64,000 nucleotides of DNA from positions 124,001-188,000 of the forward strand of contig NZ_CABVIY010000007.1 in NCBI RefSeq assembly GCF_902498195.1. Reading direction: 5' to 3'. Positions 50,388 to 59,207 of the stretch are shown here, piece by piece. The translations under genes were made by a program, and so were the position numbers. The DNA comes from Pseudomonas fluorescens. Its GTDB lineage: Bacteria; Pseudomonadota; Gammaproteobacteria; Pseudomonadales; Pseudomonadaceae. The first letter of the stretch is position 1, and each line of letters begins with the position of its first letter. The notes below the pieces were generated by a model that ran no database searches, was not told the DNA's origin, and was given only the letters and a program-made list of their open reading frames with translations.

Positions 50388-51740
50388 ATGTCCGAGCTAT
50401 CCGAAGCGCGCATCCCCGACGCACCCGCCATTCAGCGTTTGCCCCTCTTGCAACTGATCCTGGTTGGCCTGCAACACGTTCTGCTGATGTACGGTGGAGC
50501 CATCGCGGTGCCGCTGATCATCGGACAGGCCGCTGGCCTGAGTCGTGAAGAAATCGCCTTTCTGATCAACGCCGACCTGCTGGTCGCCGGCATCGCCACT
50601 ATCGTGCAATCGCTGGGCATCGGCCCCGTGGGCATCCGCATGCCGGTGATGATGGGCGCCAGTTTCGCCGCCGTCGGCAGCATGGTCGCCATGGCCGGCA
50701 TGCCCGGCATCGGCCTGCAAGGGATCTTCGGCGCGACCATCGCCGCCGGGTTCTTCGGCATGCTCATCGCCCCGTTCATGTCCAAGGTCGTACGCTTCTT
50801 CCCGCCACTGGTGACCGGCACGGTCATCACCTCGATCGGCCTGTCGCTGTTCCCCGTGGCCGTCAACTGGGCCGGGGGGGGTGCTCAGGCGGCGCAATTC
50901 GGTTCTCCGATCTACCTAACTATTGCCGCGCTGGTGCTGGCTACCATCCTGTTGGTACACCGCTTCATGCGCGGTTTCTGGGTCAACATTTCCGTGCTGA
51001 TCGGCATGTGCCTGGGCTACGTGCTGTGCGGGCTGATCGGCATGGTCGACCTCAGCGGCATGGCCCAGGCGCCATGGCTGCAATTCGTCACCCCGCTGCA
51101 TTTCGGCATGCCGAAGTTCGAACTCGCGCCGATCCTTTCGATGTGCCTGGTGGTGGTGATCATTTTCGTCGAGTCCACCGGAATGTTCCTCGCACTGGGC
51201 AAGATCACCGGCCAGGACGTCTGCCCGCGCATGTTGCGTCGCGGTTTGCTGTGCGACGCTGGTGCTTCGTTCTTCGCCGGTTTCTTCAACACCTTCACCC
51301 ACTCCTCCTTCGCCCAGAACATCGGCCTGGTGCAGATGACCGGCGTGCGCTGCCGGTCGGTGACCATCGTCGCCGGGGGCTTGCTGATCGTCCTGAGCCT
51401 GTTGCCTAAGGCCGCGTTTCTGGTGGCCTCGATTCCACCGGCCGTGCTTGGCGGGGCGGCGATCGCGATGTTCGGCATGGTCGCCGCCACCGGGATCAAG
51501 ATTCTTCAGGAAGCCGACATCGGTGATCGTCGCAACCAGCTGCTGGTGGCGGTAAGCATCGGCATGGGCCTGATCCCGGTGGTAAGACCGGAGTTTTTCG
51601 CCCACCTGCCGGTGTGGATGAGCCCCATCACCCACAGCGGCATCGCCATGGCCACCCTCAGCGCCCTGTCGCTGAACCTGTTGTTCAACATCCTTGGCGG
51701 CAGCGAACGCGCCGCCGCCAACGACTGCCACGCCCACTAG
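50388..51740 (+). CDS. NCS2-family urate/xanthine permease
   Basis: A nucleobase:cation symporter of 450 residues, of the UraA/UacT branch. Signatures: PLLQLILVGLQHVLLMYGGAIAVPLIIGQAAGL, the ESTGMFLALGKITG segment and QNIGLVQMTGVRCRSV, which matches the NCS2 motif. It follows puuD in the same direction and so probably imports urate or xanthine for the pathway encoded upstream. The ATG at 50388 has GAGGTG upstream. Confidence 0.93.
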   Translation: MSELSEARIPDAPAIQRLPLLQLILVGLQHVLLMYGGAIAVPLIIGQAAGLSREEIAFLINADLLVAGIATIVQSLGIGPVGIRMPVMMGASFAAVGSMVAMAGMPGIGLQGIFGATIAAGFFGMLIAPFMSKVVRFFPPLVTGTVITSIGLSLFPVAVNWAGGGAQAAQFGSPIYLTIAALVLATILLVHRFMRGFWVNISVLIGMCLGYVLCGLIGMVDLSGMAQAPWLQFVTPLHFGMPKFELAPILSMCLVVVIIFVESTGMFLALGKITGQDVCPRMLRRGLLCDAGASFFAGFFNTFTHSSFAQNIGLVQMTGVRCRSVTIVAGGLLIVLSLLPKAAFLVASIPPAVLGGAAIAMFGMVAATGIKILQEADIGDRRNQLLVAVSIGMGLIPVVRPEFFAHLPVWMSPITHSGIAMATLSALSLNLLFNILGGSERAAANDCHAH

Positions 51741-51758
51741 ATAGGTAACGACACCAAT

Positions 51759-51853
51759 CCCTGTGGGAGCGGGCTTGCTCGCGAAGAGGCCATCAGCTTC
51801 GACATCACTGTTGACTGACACACCGCTTTCGCGAGCAAGCCCGCTCCCACAGG
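51759..51853. repeat. REP family B inverted pair (copy B6)
   Basis: CTGTGGGAGCGGGCTTGCTC and its inverted copy. The spacer end GACTGACACACCGC is shared with copy B7. Confidence 0.9.
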
Positions 51854-51900
51854 GTTGGGGTTTCCTGCGCCTTGAAAATAAAAACAAGAGGGAGCAACAC

Positions 51901-52686
51901 ATGATTCGTACACAGACAAACATGCTGTTGGGCGGTGGACTTCTGGCGGCGAGCCAGGCCATGGCCGGCGATCTGCTGCTGTGGCAAACCAACAGCCTGA
52001 GTTACCTGTACGGCAAGGATTTCGCGGTCAACCCGTCGATCCAGCAGACGATCACGTTCGAACACGCCGACCGCTGGAAGTACGGCGACAACTTCCTGTT
52101 CGTCGACAGCACCTATTACAACGGCGAGAAAGACCGCAACAAAGGCGTGCACGCCTATTACGGCGAATTCAGCCCGCGCCTCTCGTTCGGCAAGATTCTC
52201 GACCGCCGTTTCGAATTCGGCCCGATCAAGGACGTGTTGCTGGCCATGACCTACGAGAATGGCGAAGACGACAGCGAGGCCTATCTGATCGGCCCCGGTT
52301 TCGACCTCAAGATTCCGGGCTTCAACTTTTTCACCTTGAATTTCTACTATCGCCAGACCGAAGGCTCGCGTCCCGGCGATGATGTCTGGCAGGTCTCGCC
52401 GGCCTGGTCCTACACCGTGCCCCTGGGCAATTCGAGCCTGTTGATCGACGGTTACCTCGACTGGGTCGTCGACAACGACCAGAACGCGCGCGGCACCTAT
52501 CACGCCAACCTGCACTTCAACCCGCAGATCAAATATGACCTGGGCAAAACCCTCGGCTGGGGAGAGAAGCAGGTGTATGTCGGTGTCGAGTACAGCTACT
52601 GGAAAGACAAGTACGGCATCGAAAACAACAGCAACCTCGACACCCACGAAAGCACCACCAGCCTGCTGGTGAAGGTGCATTTCTAA
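51901..52686 (+). CDS. Outer-membrane channel, Tsx family (tandem copy 1)
   Basis: A 261-residue beta-barrel protein of the nucleoside-specific channel family. The signal peptide ends AMA with mature start GDLLLWQTNSLSYLYGKDF, the typical Tsx-like start; it ends in the outer-membrane C-terminal signal VKVHF (terminal Phe). AGGGAG lies before the ATG. Its position beside the urate permease suggests diffusion of purines or nucleosides across the outer membrane. The second copy follows 375 bp later. Confidence 0.85.
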   Translation: MIRTQTNMLLGGGLLAASQAMAGDLLLWQTNSLSYLYGKDFAVNPSIQQTITFEHADRWKYGDNFLFVDSTYYNGEKDRNKGVHAYYGEFSPRLSFGKILDRRFEFGPIKDVLLAMTYENGEDDSEAYLIGPGFDLKIPGFNFFTLNFYYRQTEGSRPGDDVWQVSPAWSYTVPLGNSSLLIDGYLDWVVDNDQNARGTYHANLHFNPQIKYDLGKTLGWGEKQVYVGVEYSYWKDKYGIENNSNLDTHESTTSLLVKVHF

Positions 52687-53061
52687 GATGACCCGCAACC
52701 GTGCCCCAAACCTGTCGTCGGTGCGCTGTTGCGGGGCACTTGAGACCTGGCCGAGGAGTCAGTATTCTCCGCGGCCGCCTGAATCCGCTTTAAAAAAAAG
52801 CCCGGATTTAATTCCTGACCAGAAAGCCAACTTATCCCGGCCCTGGACGGTACCAAGGCATCCCCAAACTCCTCTCAATCGACCGCTCAAGAGCGGCCGA
52901 GCGGGAGTTTTTTGTTTTTCCGAAAGCCTTGGCGCAGCTCTTGCTAACAGCACTAAAGCTGACCGAATGGATGATTTTTTACAGCGACAGAAAAAGGCGC
53001 CACACCAGAGCGCCGACCTTAAAAAAATAACGTGATACCACTACTTTTTGGGAGCAACCAA
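52687..53061. other. Intergenic region between the two Tsx-like genes
   Basis: It holds a GTGCCCC/GGGGCAC hairpin (52701-52739), a terminator at 52866-52918 and the promoter area of the second copy. No ORF is supported. Confidence 0.5.
52866..52918 (+). terminator. Branched terminator between Tsx-like genes
   Basis: An outer stem AAACTCC (52866-52872) with GGAGTTT (52904-52910) encloses a second hairpin CCGCTC/GAGCGG (52883-52888 with 52891-52896), followed by a T-rich tract. It makes independent transcription of the second gene likely. Confidence 0.6.
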
Positions 53062-53847
53062 ATGAAACGCACGTGCACGAGCCTGATGCTGGCGGGATCA
53101 ATGCTGGCGGGGGGCCAGGCCATGGCCGGCGACTTGCTGCAATGGCAGAACAACAGCCTGACCTACCTGTATGGCAAGGACTTCCAGGTCAACCCGCGCA
53201 TCCAGCAGACGGTGACCTTCGAACACGCCGATGGCTGGAAATACGGGGACAACTTCTTCTTCCTCGACAAGATCTTCTACAACGGCAAGGAAGACGCCTT
53301 CGCCGGTGAAAACACCTACTACGGCGAATTCAGCCCGCGCCTGTCGTTCGGCAAGATCTTCGACCAGAAGCTGGAGTTCGGCCCGATCAAGGACGTACTG
53401 CTGGCCATGACCTACGAGTTCGGCGAGAACGACACCGAGTCGTACCTGATCGGTCCGGGCTTCGACCTGGCCATCCCGGGCTTCGACTACTTCCAGCTGA
53501 ACTTCTACAACCGTCACACCGAAGGCAGCCGTGCGGGCGATGACATCTGGCAGATCACCCCGGTCTGGTCCTACACCCTTCCGGTGGGCGATTCGGACGT
53601 GCTGATCGACGGCTTCATGGACTGGGTGGTCGACAACGACGTCAACAAAAAAGGCGAATACCACGCCAACCTGCACTTCAACCCGCAGATCAAATACGAC
53701 CTGGGCAAGGCGCTGAACCTGGGTGAGAAGCAGTTGTACGTCGGTGTCGAGTACGACTACTGGAAGAACAAGTACGGTATCGAAGACAGCCAGGGCTTCA
53801 AGACCGATCAGAGCGTGACCAGCTTCCTGGTCAAGGTGCACTTCTGA
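53062..53847 (+). CDS. Outer-membrane channel, Tsx family (tandem copy 2)
   Basis: 261 residues, the same length as copy 1 and highly similar over the whole barrel (YGEFSPRLSFGKI, YLIGPGFDL, HANLHFNPQIKYDLGK). Differences cluster in loops (DAFAGENT versus DRNKGVHA), so the two may differ in substrate. The signal peptide ends AMA, the C-terminus is VKVHF. GGGAG lies before the ATG. Confidence 0.85.
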   Translation: MKRTCTSLMLAGSMLAGGQAMAGDLLQWQNNSLTYLYGKDFQVNPRIQQTVTFEHADGWKYGDNFFFLDKIFYNGKEDAFAGENTYYGEFSPRLSFGKIFDQKLEFGPIKDVLLAMTYEFGENDTESYLIGPGFDLAIPGFDYFQLNFYNRHTEGSRAGDDIWQITPVWSYTLPVGDSDVLIDGFMDWVVDNDVNKKGEYHANLHFNPQIKYDLGKALNLGEKQLYVGVEYDYWKNKYGIEDSQGFKTDQSVTSFLVKVHF

Positions 53848-53855
53848 TTTAACGG

Positions 53856-53932
53856 CAAAAGATCGCAGGCTTCGCCAGCGCCTACCCTGGGCCGCGTTCC
53901 CCTGTAGGAGCTGCCGGAGGCTGCGATCTTTG
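53856..53932. repeat. REP family A inverted pair (copy A9)
   Basis: AAAAGATCGCAGGCTTCGCC... and CTGTAGGAGCTGCCGGAGG... It ends 3 bp before the stop codon of the convergent patatin gene. Confidence 0.82.
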
Positions 53933-53934
53933 TT

Positions 53935-55089
53935 TTAAGGCAACCCCAGAAAACGGCACAACTCATCCTTCTTGGCCAACGCATCCCGCCACCCCAGATC
54001 GATCAACTCGCTGCAATACCCCGCCTCGAACAGCAAATAACTCAACACCCCCGCCCCGCTGGTCCTGGTCGCCCCCGGGCCGCGCAGGAACAGGCGCAAT
54101 GCCGCCGGCAATTCCTGGCGATGCCGTGCGGCGATCTCATCGATCGGCTGGCTCGGTGAAATCACCAGCACTTCCACAGGCGCCACGCCCAGGGTCCGGG
54201 TGGGTGTGCCATCGGGCATGAGGTGACTGAACTGGTTCAAGCGCTGCAACAACTCGATATCGCTTTCCAGGCTGTCAATGAACGTACTGTTGAGCATGTG
54301 CCCGCCGATCTGCGCCAGGGTCGGTTGCTGCCCGGTGTAAGCGCGTTGCAGCGGTTGCTGCGGATCGACGCCGCGCGGGTTGCCGCTGACGCCCACCACC
54401 AGCACCCGGCTGGCGCCCAGATGCAACGCCGGGCTGATCGGTGCCGATTGGCGCACCGCGCCATCGCCGAAATACTCTTCGCCGATCTTCACCGGGGCAA
54501 ACAGCAGGGGAATGGCCGAACTGGCCAGCAGGTGTTCAACGGACAGTTGGGTCGGCACGCCAATCCGCCGATGGCGCAACCAGGCGTCGATGGTGCCGCC
54601 GCCCTGATAGAAGGTGACCGCTTGTCCGGACTCGTAGCCGAACGCCGTCACCGCCACCGCGTGCAATTGCTTGCGGGCGATGGCTTCGGCGATGCCGTGC
54701 ATGTGCAACTTGTCGTTGAGCAGGCCGCGCAGTGGCGAACTGTTGAGCAACGCCACCGGCACCTGGGCGCCAAGGCCCAGCAAGCTGTGACTGACAAAGC
54801 GACTGGCCTGGCGGATCACGCCGGGCCAGTCGCTGCGCAACACCAGATGACTGCGAAAGCCTTGCCAGAAGGCGGTCAGGCGTTCGATGGCCGCGCGAAA
54901 ATCCAGGGCTCCGCTGGCCAGGCTGACCGCATTGATCGCCCCGGCCGAGGTGCCGACGATCACCGGAAACGGATTGTCCGCGCCCAATGGCAGAAGCTCG
55001 GCAATCGCCGCCAGCACACCCACCTGGTAGGCCGCCCGGGCCCCGCCGCCGGAAAGAATCAACCCTGTAACCGGTTCAGCGGGACTCAT
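53935..55089 (-). CDS. Patatin-like phospholipase
   Basis: A 384-residue serine lipase/acyl hydrolase with a Ser-Asp dyad: the oxyanion hole GGGARAAYQ (14-22), nucleophile Ser48 in GTSAG, and catalytic Asp209 in GDGAVRQ. There is no signal peptide, so it is cytoplasmic or injected; many Pseudomonas have several such proteins. A terminal pseudo-repeat of basic residues is absent. The substrate is probably a phospholipid or acyl ester. Confidence 0.92.
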   Translation of the reverse strand: MSPAEPVTGLILSGGGARAAYQVGVLAAIAELLPLGADNPFPVIVGTSAGAINAVSLASGALDFRAAIERLTAFWQGFRSHLVLRSDWPGVIRQASRFVSHSLLGLGAQVPVALLNSSPLRGLLNDKLHMHGIAEAIARKQLHAVAVTAFGYESGQAVTFYQGGGTIDAWLRHRRIGVPTQLSVEHLLASSAIPLLFAPVKIGEEYFGDGAVRQSAPISPALHLGASRVLVVGVSGNPRGVDPQQPLQRAYTGQQPTLAQIGGHMLNSTFIDSLESDIELLQRLNQFSHLMPDGTPTRTLGVAPVEVLVISPSQPIDEIAARHRQELPAALRLFLRGPGATRTSGAGVLSYLLFEAGYCSELIDLGWRDALAKKDELCRFLGLP

Positions 55090-55124
55090 CGCAACACTCC
55101 ATGGTGCCTATTGGGTTCGGTCGA

Positions 55125-56057
55125 TCAACCGCGTTTGGCGTACAACTTGGGCTCGCCCGGTGGACGGCTCTTGAAGCGGCGATGGGCCCAGAGGTATTGC
55201 TCGGGGCAATCGCGCAACACGCCTTCGATCCACTGATTGATGCGCAGGCAATCGGCTTCCTCGGTTTCGCCGGGGAACCCTTCGAGCGGTGCGTGGATCA
55301 CCAGGCGATAGCCGCTGCCGTCCGCCAGGCGCTCCTGGGTGAACGGCACCACCAGCGCCTTGCCCAGCCGCGCAAACTTGCTGGTGGCGGTGACCGTCGC
55401 GGCCTGGATGCCGAACAACGGCACGAAAATGCTTTGCTTGGCGCCGTAGTCCTGGTCCGGTGCATACCAGATCGCCCGGCCTGAACGCAGCAACTTGAGC
55501 ATGCCGCGCACGTCTTCACGCTCCACCGCCAGGGAGTCGAGGTTGTGCCGCTCGCGACCGCGACGCTGGACGTAGTCGAACAATGGATTCTTGTGCTCGC
55601 GGTACATGCCGTCGATGGTGTGCTGCTGGCCGAGCAAGGCGGCGCCGATTTCCAGGGTGGTGAAATGCACCGCCATCAGGATCACGCCCTTGCCTTCGCG
55701 CCGGGCCTGCTGCAAATGCTCCAGCCCTTCGATGTGGGCCAGTTTCGCCAGACGCTCGCGCGACCACCACCAGCTCATGGCCATTTCGAAAAAGGCGATG
55801 CCGGTCGAGGCGAAGTTTTCCTTGAGCAGGCGCTTGCGCTCGGCCGCGGACTTTTCCGGAAAACACAGCTCCAGATTGCGCCTGGCAATGCGCCGTCGGT
55901 CGCCGGCCGCTCGATACATCAGGGCGCCCAGACCACGGCCGATCCACAGCAATGCCGGGTACGGCAACTGGACAATCAGCCACAACAGCCCAAGGCCCAG
56001 CCACAGCGGCCAGAAACGTGGCGATAGAAAGGATGTTCGAAAACGCGGGCGGTCCAT
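55125..56057 (-). CDS. lpxL: Lipid A biosynthesis acyltransferase (LpxL/HtrB-like)
   Basis: It adds a secondary acyl chain (lauroyl-type) to the lipid A precursor on the inner membrane. It has 310 residues. One N-terminal membrane helix (about 17-38) precedes the catalytic H131-x4-E136 in AVHFTTLEIG; REHKNPLFDYVQRRGRERH and the RSGRAIWYAPDQDYG segment are typical. The ATG at 56057 (GGAAG upstream) gives the family start; the frame to 56603 is an overlap artefact. Divergent to minC, the usual Pseudomonas arrangement. Confidence 0.93.
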   Translation of the reverse strand: MDRPRFRTSFLSPRFWPLWLGLGLLWLIVQLPYPALLWIGRGLGALMYRAAGDRRRIARRNLELCFPEKSAAERKRLLKENFASTGIAFFEMAMSWWWSRERLAKLAHIEGLEHLQQARREGKGVILMAVHFTTLEIGAALLGQQHTIDGMYREHKNPLFDYVQRRGRERHNLDSLAVEREDVRGMLKLLRSGRAIWYAPDQDYGAKQSIFVPLFGIQAATVTATSKFARLGKALVVPFTQERLADGSGYRLVIHAPLEGFPGETEEADCLRINQWIEGVLRDCPEQYLWAHRRFKSRPPGEPKLYAKRG

Positions 56058-56175
56058 TAATGCTTCCACAAAGACAATGGCCGCGCATTCTACATCGTTC
56101 GACCCGGCTTGCGGCCTGCGGGCGTTCTCGTTATAAGTCTCGGCACTTTTAGTGACAAGTCGTTGTATGCCGACC

Positions 56176-56913
56176 ATGAGCCAAACCGAACCGCTAGACC
56201 AAGATCCCGTGTTCCAGCTGAAGGGCAGCATGCTCGCCATTACGGTGCTGGAACTGGCCCGTAACGACCTCGAAGGCCTCGATCGGCAATTGGCCGCCAA
56301 GGTCGCCCAGGCCCCCGGTTTTTTCAGTAATGCGCCGCTGGTCCTGGCCCTGGACAAGCTTCCGGCCCATGAAGGCGCGGTCGATCTGCCGGGACTGATG
56401 CGCGTATGCCGCCAGCACGGCCTGCGCACCCTGGCCATCCGCGCCAGCCGCATCGAAGACATCGCCGCCGCCATCGCCGTCGACCTGCCGGTGCTGCCAC
56501 CGTCCGGCGCCCGTGAGCGGCCGCTGGAGCTGAATGAAAGCGTCGTGGCGAAAAAACCGGAAAAACCACCGGAACCCACGATCAAGCCGACGAAAATCAT
56601 CACCTCGCCCGTGCGCGGCGGCCAGCAGATCTATGCCCAGGGCAGCGACCTGGTGGTGATCTCCTCGGTCAGCCCGGGGGCGGAACTTCTCGCCGATGGC
56701 AACATCCATGTATACGGCCCCATGCGAGGTCGCGTACTGGCCGGGGTCAAGGGCGACACGAAAGCCAGGATTTTCTGTCAGCAAATGAGCGCTGAACTGG
56801 TTTCCATCGCCGGTCATTACAAGGTGTCCGAGGATCTGCGTCGCGATCCGCTCTGGGGTTCGGGCGTACAGGTCAGCCTGTCGGGCGATGTGTTGAACAT
56901 CATTCGGCTTTAA
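56176..56913 (+). CDS. minC: Septum site-determining protein MinC
   Basis: It inhibits FtsZ polymerisation away from mid-cell when bound to MinD. It has 245 residues from the ATG at 56176 (MSQTEPLDQDPVFQLKGS), the start of Pseudomonas MinC; alternatives at 56152 and 56167 are unsupported. The N-terminal FtsZ-binding domain (to about 105) is followed by a linker rich in Pro and Lys. The C-terminal beta-helix domain has GAELLADGNIHVYGPMRGRVLAG and ARIFCQQMSAELVSIAGHY, which bind MinD. Confidence 0.96.
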   Translation: MSQTEPLDQDPVFQLKGSMLAITVLELARNDLEGLDRQLAAKVAQAPGFFSNAPLVLALDKLPAHEGAVDLPGLMRVCRQHGLRTLAIRASRIEDIAAAIAVDLPVLPPSGARERPLELNESVVAKKPEKPPEPTIKPTKIITSPVRGGQQIYAQGSDLVVISSVSPGAELLADGNIHVYGPMRGRVLAGVKGDTKARIFCQQMSAELVSIAGHYKVSEDLRRDPLWGSGVQVSLSGDVLNIIRL

Positions 56914-56974
56914 CGGATACTGCCGCATTTTCCAAACATCTCTAAAACGTAGCGAAAACGGCTCAAACGAAGTA

Positions 56975-57097
56975 GGAAAAAGGACAAAAGCAGTGTTTAT
57001 CAAAGGTAAACGCCGCCCAGAACCGAATTCCAGCCAAGGCTGTTCGACTGCAGTAGTTTTCCAGAGATGTTTTTCAGGGGCTAAAAGTCCTTTTTCC
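56975..57097 (+). promoter_or_regulatory. Long-range inverted repeat in the minC-minD leader
   Basis: GGAAAAAGGAC (56975-56985) is an exact inverted match to GTCCTTTTTCC (57087-57097), about 100 bp apart. The second arm lies just before the minD Shine-Dalgarno (AGGGGTG). Pairing would fold the whole leader and could tune minD relative to minC. Confidence 0.4.
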
Positions 57098-57113
57098 TTA
57101 GGGGTGAAACACC

Positions 57114-57926
57114 TTGGCCAAGATTCTCGTGGTTACATCCGGCAAGGGTGGTGTGGGTAAGACCACCACCAGCGCCGCTATCGGTACCGGCCTCGCTCTG
57201 CGCGGCCACAAAACAGTGATCGTCGACTTCGACGTCGGCTTGCGTAACCTCGACCTGATCATGGGTTGCGAGCGTCGCGTGGTGTACGACTTCGTCAACG
57301 TCGTCAACGGCGAAGCCAACCTGCAGCAGGCCCTGATCAAAGACAAGCGCCTGGAAAACCTCTACGTGCTGGCCGCCAGCCAGACCCGCGACAAAGACGC
57401 GCTGACCGTCGAAGGCGTGGAAAAAGTCCTGATGCAGCTCAAGGAAGACTTCGAGTTCGTGGTCTGCGACTCCCCGGCGGGCATCGAGAAAGGCGCGCAC
57501 CTGGCCATGTACTTCGCTGACGAAGCGATCGTCGTGACCAACCCGGAAGTGTCCTCGGTCCGTGACTCCGACCGCATGCTCGGCCTGCTGGCCAGCAAGT
57601 CCCGTCGCGCCGAGCGCGGCGAAGACCCGATCAAGGAACACTTGCTGATTACCCGTTATCACCCGGAACGTGTGAGCAAAGGCGAAATGCTCGGCGTAGA
57701 AGACGTCAAGGAAATCCTCTCGGTGGCGCTGCTCGGCGTGATCCCGGAATCCCAGGCGGTGCTCAAGGCATCCAACCAGGGCGTTCCAGTGATCCTCGAC
57801 GACCAGAGCGATGCCGGCCAGGCCTACAGCGATACTGTTGACCGCCTGCTGGGCAAGACCGTGGACCATCGTTTCCTCGATGTACAGAAGAAGGGATTCT
57901 TCGAGCGCCTGTTTGGAGGCAACTAA
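57114..57926 (+). CDS. minD: Septum site-determining protein MinD
   Basis: A membrane-bound ATPase that recruits MinC and is cycled by MinE. It has 270 residues. The deviant Walker A motif GKGGVGKT is at 10-17, followed by DFDVGLRNLDLIMG and CDSPAGIEKGA; the C-terminal amphipathic membrane helix is KKGFFERLFGGN. The start codon is TTG at 57114, with GGGGTG upstream. A rare start of this kind is usual for minD in Pseudomonas. It lies 3 bp before minE. Confidence 0.97.
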   Translation: MAKILVVTSGKGGVGKTTTSAAIGTGLALRGHKTVIVDFDVGLRNLDLIMGCERRVVYDFVNVVNGEANLQQALIKDKRLENLYVLAASQTRDKDALTVEGVEKVLMQLKEDFEFVVCDSPAGIEKGAHLAMYFADEAIVVTNPEVSSVRDSDRMLGLLASKSRRAERGEDPIKEHLLITRYHPERVSKGEMLGVEDVKEILSVALLGVIPESQAVLKASNQGVPVILDDQSDAGQAYSDTVDRLLGKTVDHRFLDVQKKGFFERLFGGN

Positions 57927-57929
57927 GCA

Positions 57930-58184
57930 ATGAACCTTTTTGACTTCTTTCGTGCCAACAAAAAGCAAAGCACCGCGTCGGTAGCGAAAGAGCGTCTACA
58001 GATCATCGTGGCGCACGAACGCGGCCAACGCAGCACCCCGGACTACCTGCCAGCCTTGCAGAAAGAACTGGTCGAGGTGATTCGCAAGTACGTCAATATC
58101 GGGTCCGATGACGTGCACGTCGCACTGGAAAGCCAGGGCAGCTGCTCGATTCTGGAACTCAATATCACCCTGCCAGATCGCTAG
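57930..58184 (+). CDS. minE: Cell division topological specificity factor MinE
   Basis: It displaces MinC and stimulates the MinD ATPase, giving pole-to-pole oscillation. It has 84 residues. The N-terminal membrane-targeting segment MNLFDFFRAN is followed by the anti-MinCD helix (AKERLQIIVAHERGQR) and the dimerisation domain (DYLPALQKELVEVIRKYVNI). Immediately downstream of minD. Confidence 0.97.
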   Translation: MNLFDFFRANKKQSTASVAKERLQIIVAHERGQRSTPDYLPALQKELVEVIRKYVNIGSDDVHVALESQGSCSILELNITLPDR

Positions 58185-58228
58185 TCGATCCGGCTGGAGC
58201 CACGGCGGTTCAGGCTTTCAGGGCTTTT

Positions 58229-58308
58229 GTAGGAGCTGCCGCAGGCTGCGATCTTTTGATCTTGTTTTAACGCAAATCAAAAGATCGCAGCCTGCGGCAG
58301 CTCCTGCA
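58229..58308. repeat. REP family A inverted pair (copy A10)
   Basis: GTAGGAGCTGCCGCAGG... and its inverted copy ATCAAAAGATCGCAGCCTG... between minE and the pseudouridine synthase gene. Confidence 0.88.
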
Positions 58309-58361
58309 TTAGACACTGGGAGTTCTGAGCCGCCGTTGGCGTTTGTTACGAGGCTGTTTTA

Positions 58362-58997
58362 ATGCCGTTGTCCAACGTCCACATCATCCACCAGGACGCC
58401 GCCGTGCTGGTGGTGAACAAACCGACCCTGTTGCTCTCCGTGCCCGGCCGGGCCGACGACAACAAGGACTGCCTGATCACCCGCCTGCAGGAAAACGGCT
58501 ACCCGGAAGCGCGAATCGTCCATCGCCTGGATTGGGAAACCTCCGGCATCATCCTGCTGGCCCGCGATCCCGATACGCACCGTGAACTGTCCCGGCAATT
58601 TCACGACCGTGAAACCGAAAAGGCCTACACCGCTCTGTGCTGGGGCCAACCCGAACTGGACAGTGGCAGCATCGACCTGCCGTTGCGCTACGATCCGCCG
58701 ACCAAGCCTCGCCATGTGGTCGACCATGAGTTCGGCAAACATGCCCTGACGTTCTGGCGCGTGCTGGAGCGTTGCGGCGACTGGTGCCGCGTGGAACTCA
58801 CGCCGATCACCGGCCGGTCGCACCAATTGCGCGTGCATATGCTCTCCATCGGCCACCCGCTGCTCGGCGACGGGCTCTACGCCCACGAACAAGCCCTGGC
58901 CGCCTGGCCGCGCCTGTGCCTGCACGCCAGCATGCTCAGCTTCACCCACCCGCAGACCGGCGAACGCCTGCGCTTCGAGTGCCCCGCCCCGTTCTGA
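58362..58997 (+). CDS. rluA: RluA-family pseudouridine synthase
   Basis: It isomerises uridine to pseudouridine; RluA modifies U746 of 23S rRNA and U32 of several tRNAs. It has 211 residues, the short form without an S4 domain, as in RluA. The catalytic Asp57 lies in HRLDWETSG; VVNKPTLLLSVPGR and ELTPITGRSHQLRVHM are the other family motifs. It is downstream of minE, a common Pseudomonas order. Confidence 0.9.
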   Translation: MPLSNVHIIHQDAAVLVVNKPTLLLSVPGRADDNKDCLITRLQENGYPEARIVHRLDWETSGIILLARDPDTHRELSRQFHDRETEKAYTALCWGQPELDSGSIDLPLRYDPPTKPRHVVDHEFGKHALTFWRVLERCGDWCRVELTPITGRSHQLRVHMLSIGHPLLGDGLYAHEQALAAWPRLCLHASMLSFTHPQTGERLRFECPAPF

Positions 58998-59010
58998 AGC
59001 AGATGTACCC

Positions 59011-59104
59011 CCCTGTGGGAGCGGGCTTGCTCGCGAAGGCGGTCTGCCAGTCACTATTGATATCGACTGACACACCGCCTTCGCGAGCAAGCCCGCTCCC
59101 ACAG
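59011..59104. repeat. REP family B inverted pair (copy B7)
   Basis: CTGTGGGAGCGGGCTTGCTC and its inverted copy; the spacer ends GACTGACACACCGC as in copy B6. Confidence 0.9.
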
Positions 59105-59207
59105 AAGATCTCATTAAGATTCAGCTCACGCGCTACCCCACCCACACGCCGCCGCCAATTCTGCGACCAATACGTTAAACTGGCGCCATTGCTGTCTGGA
59201 GCTATTT

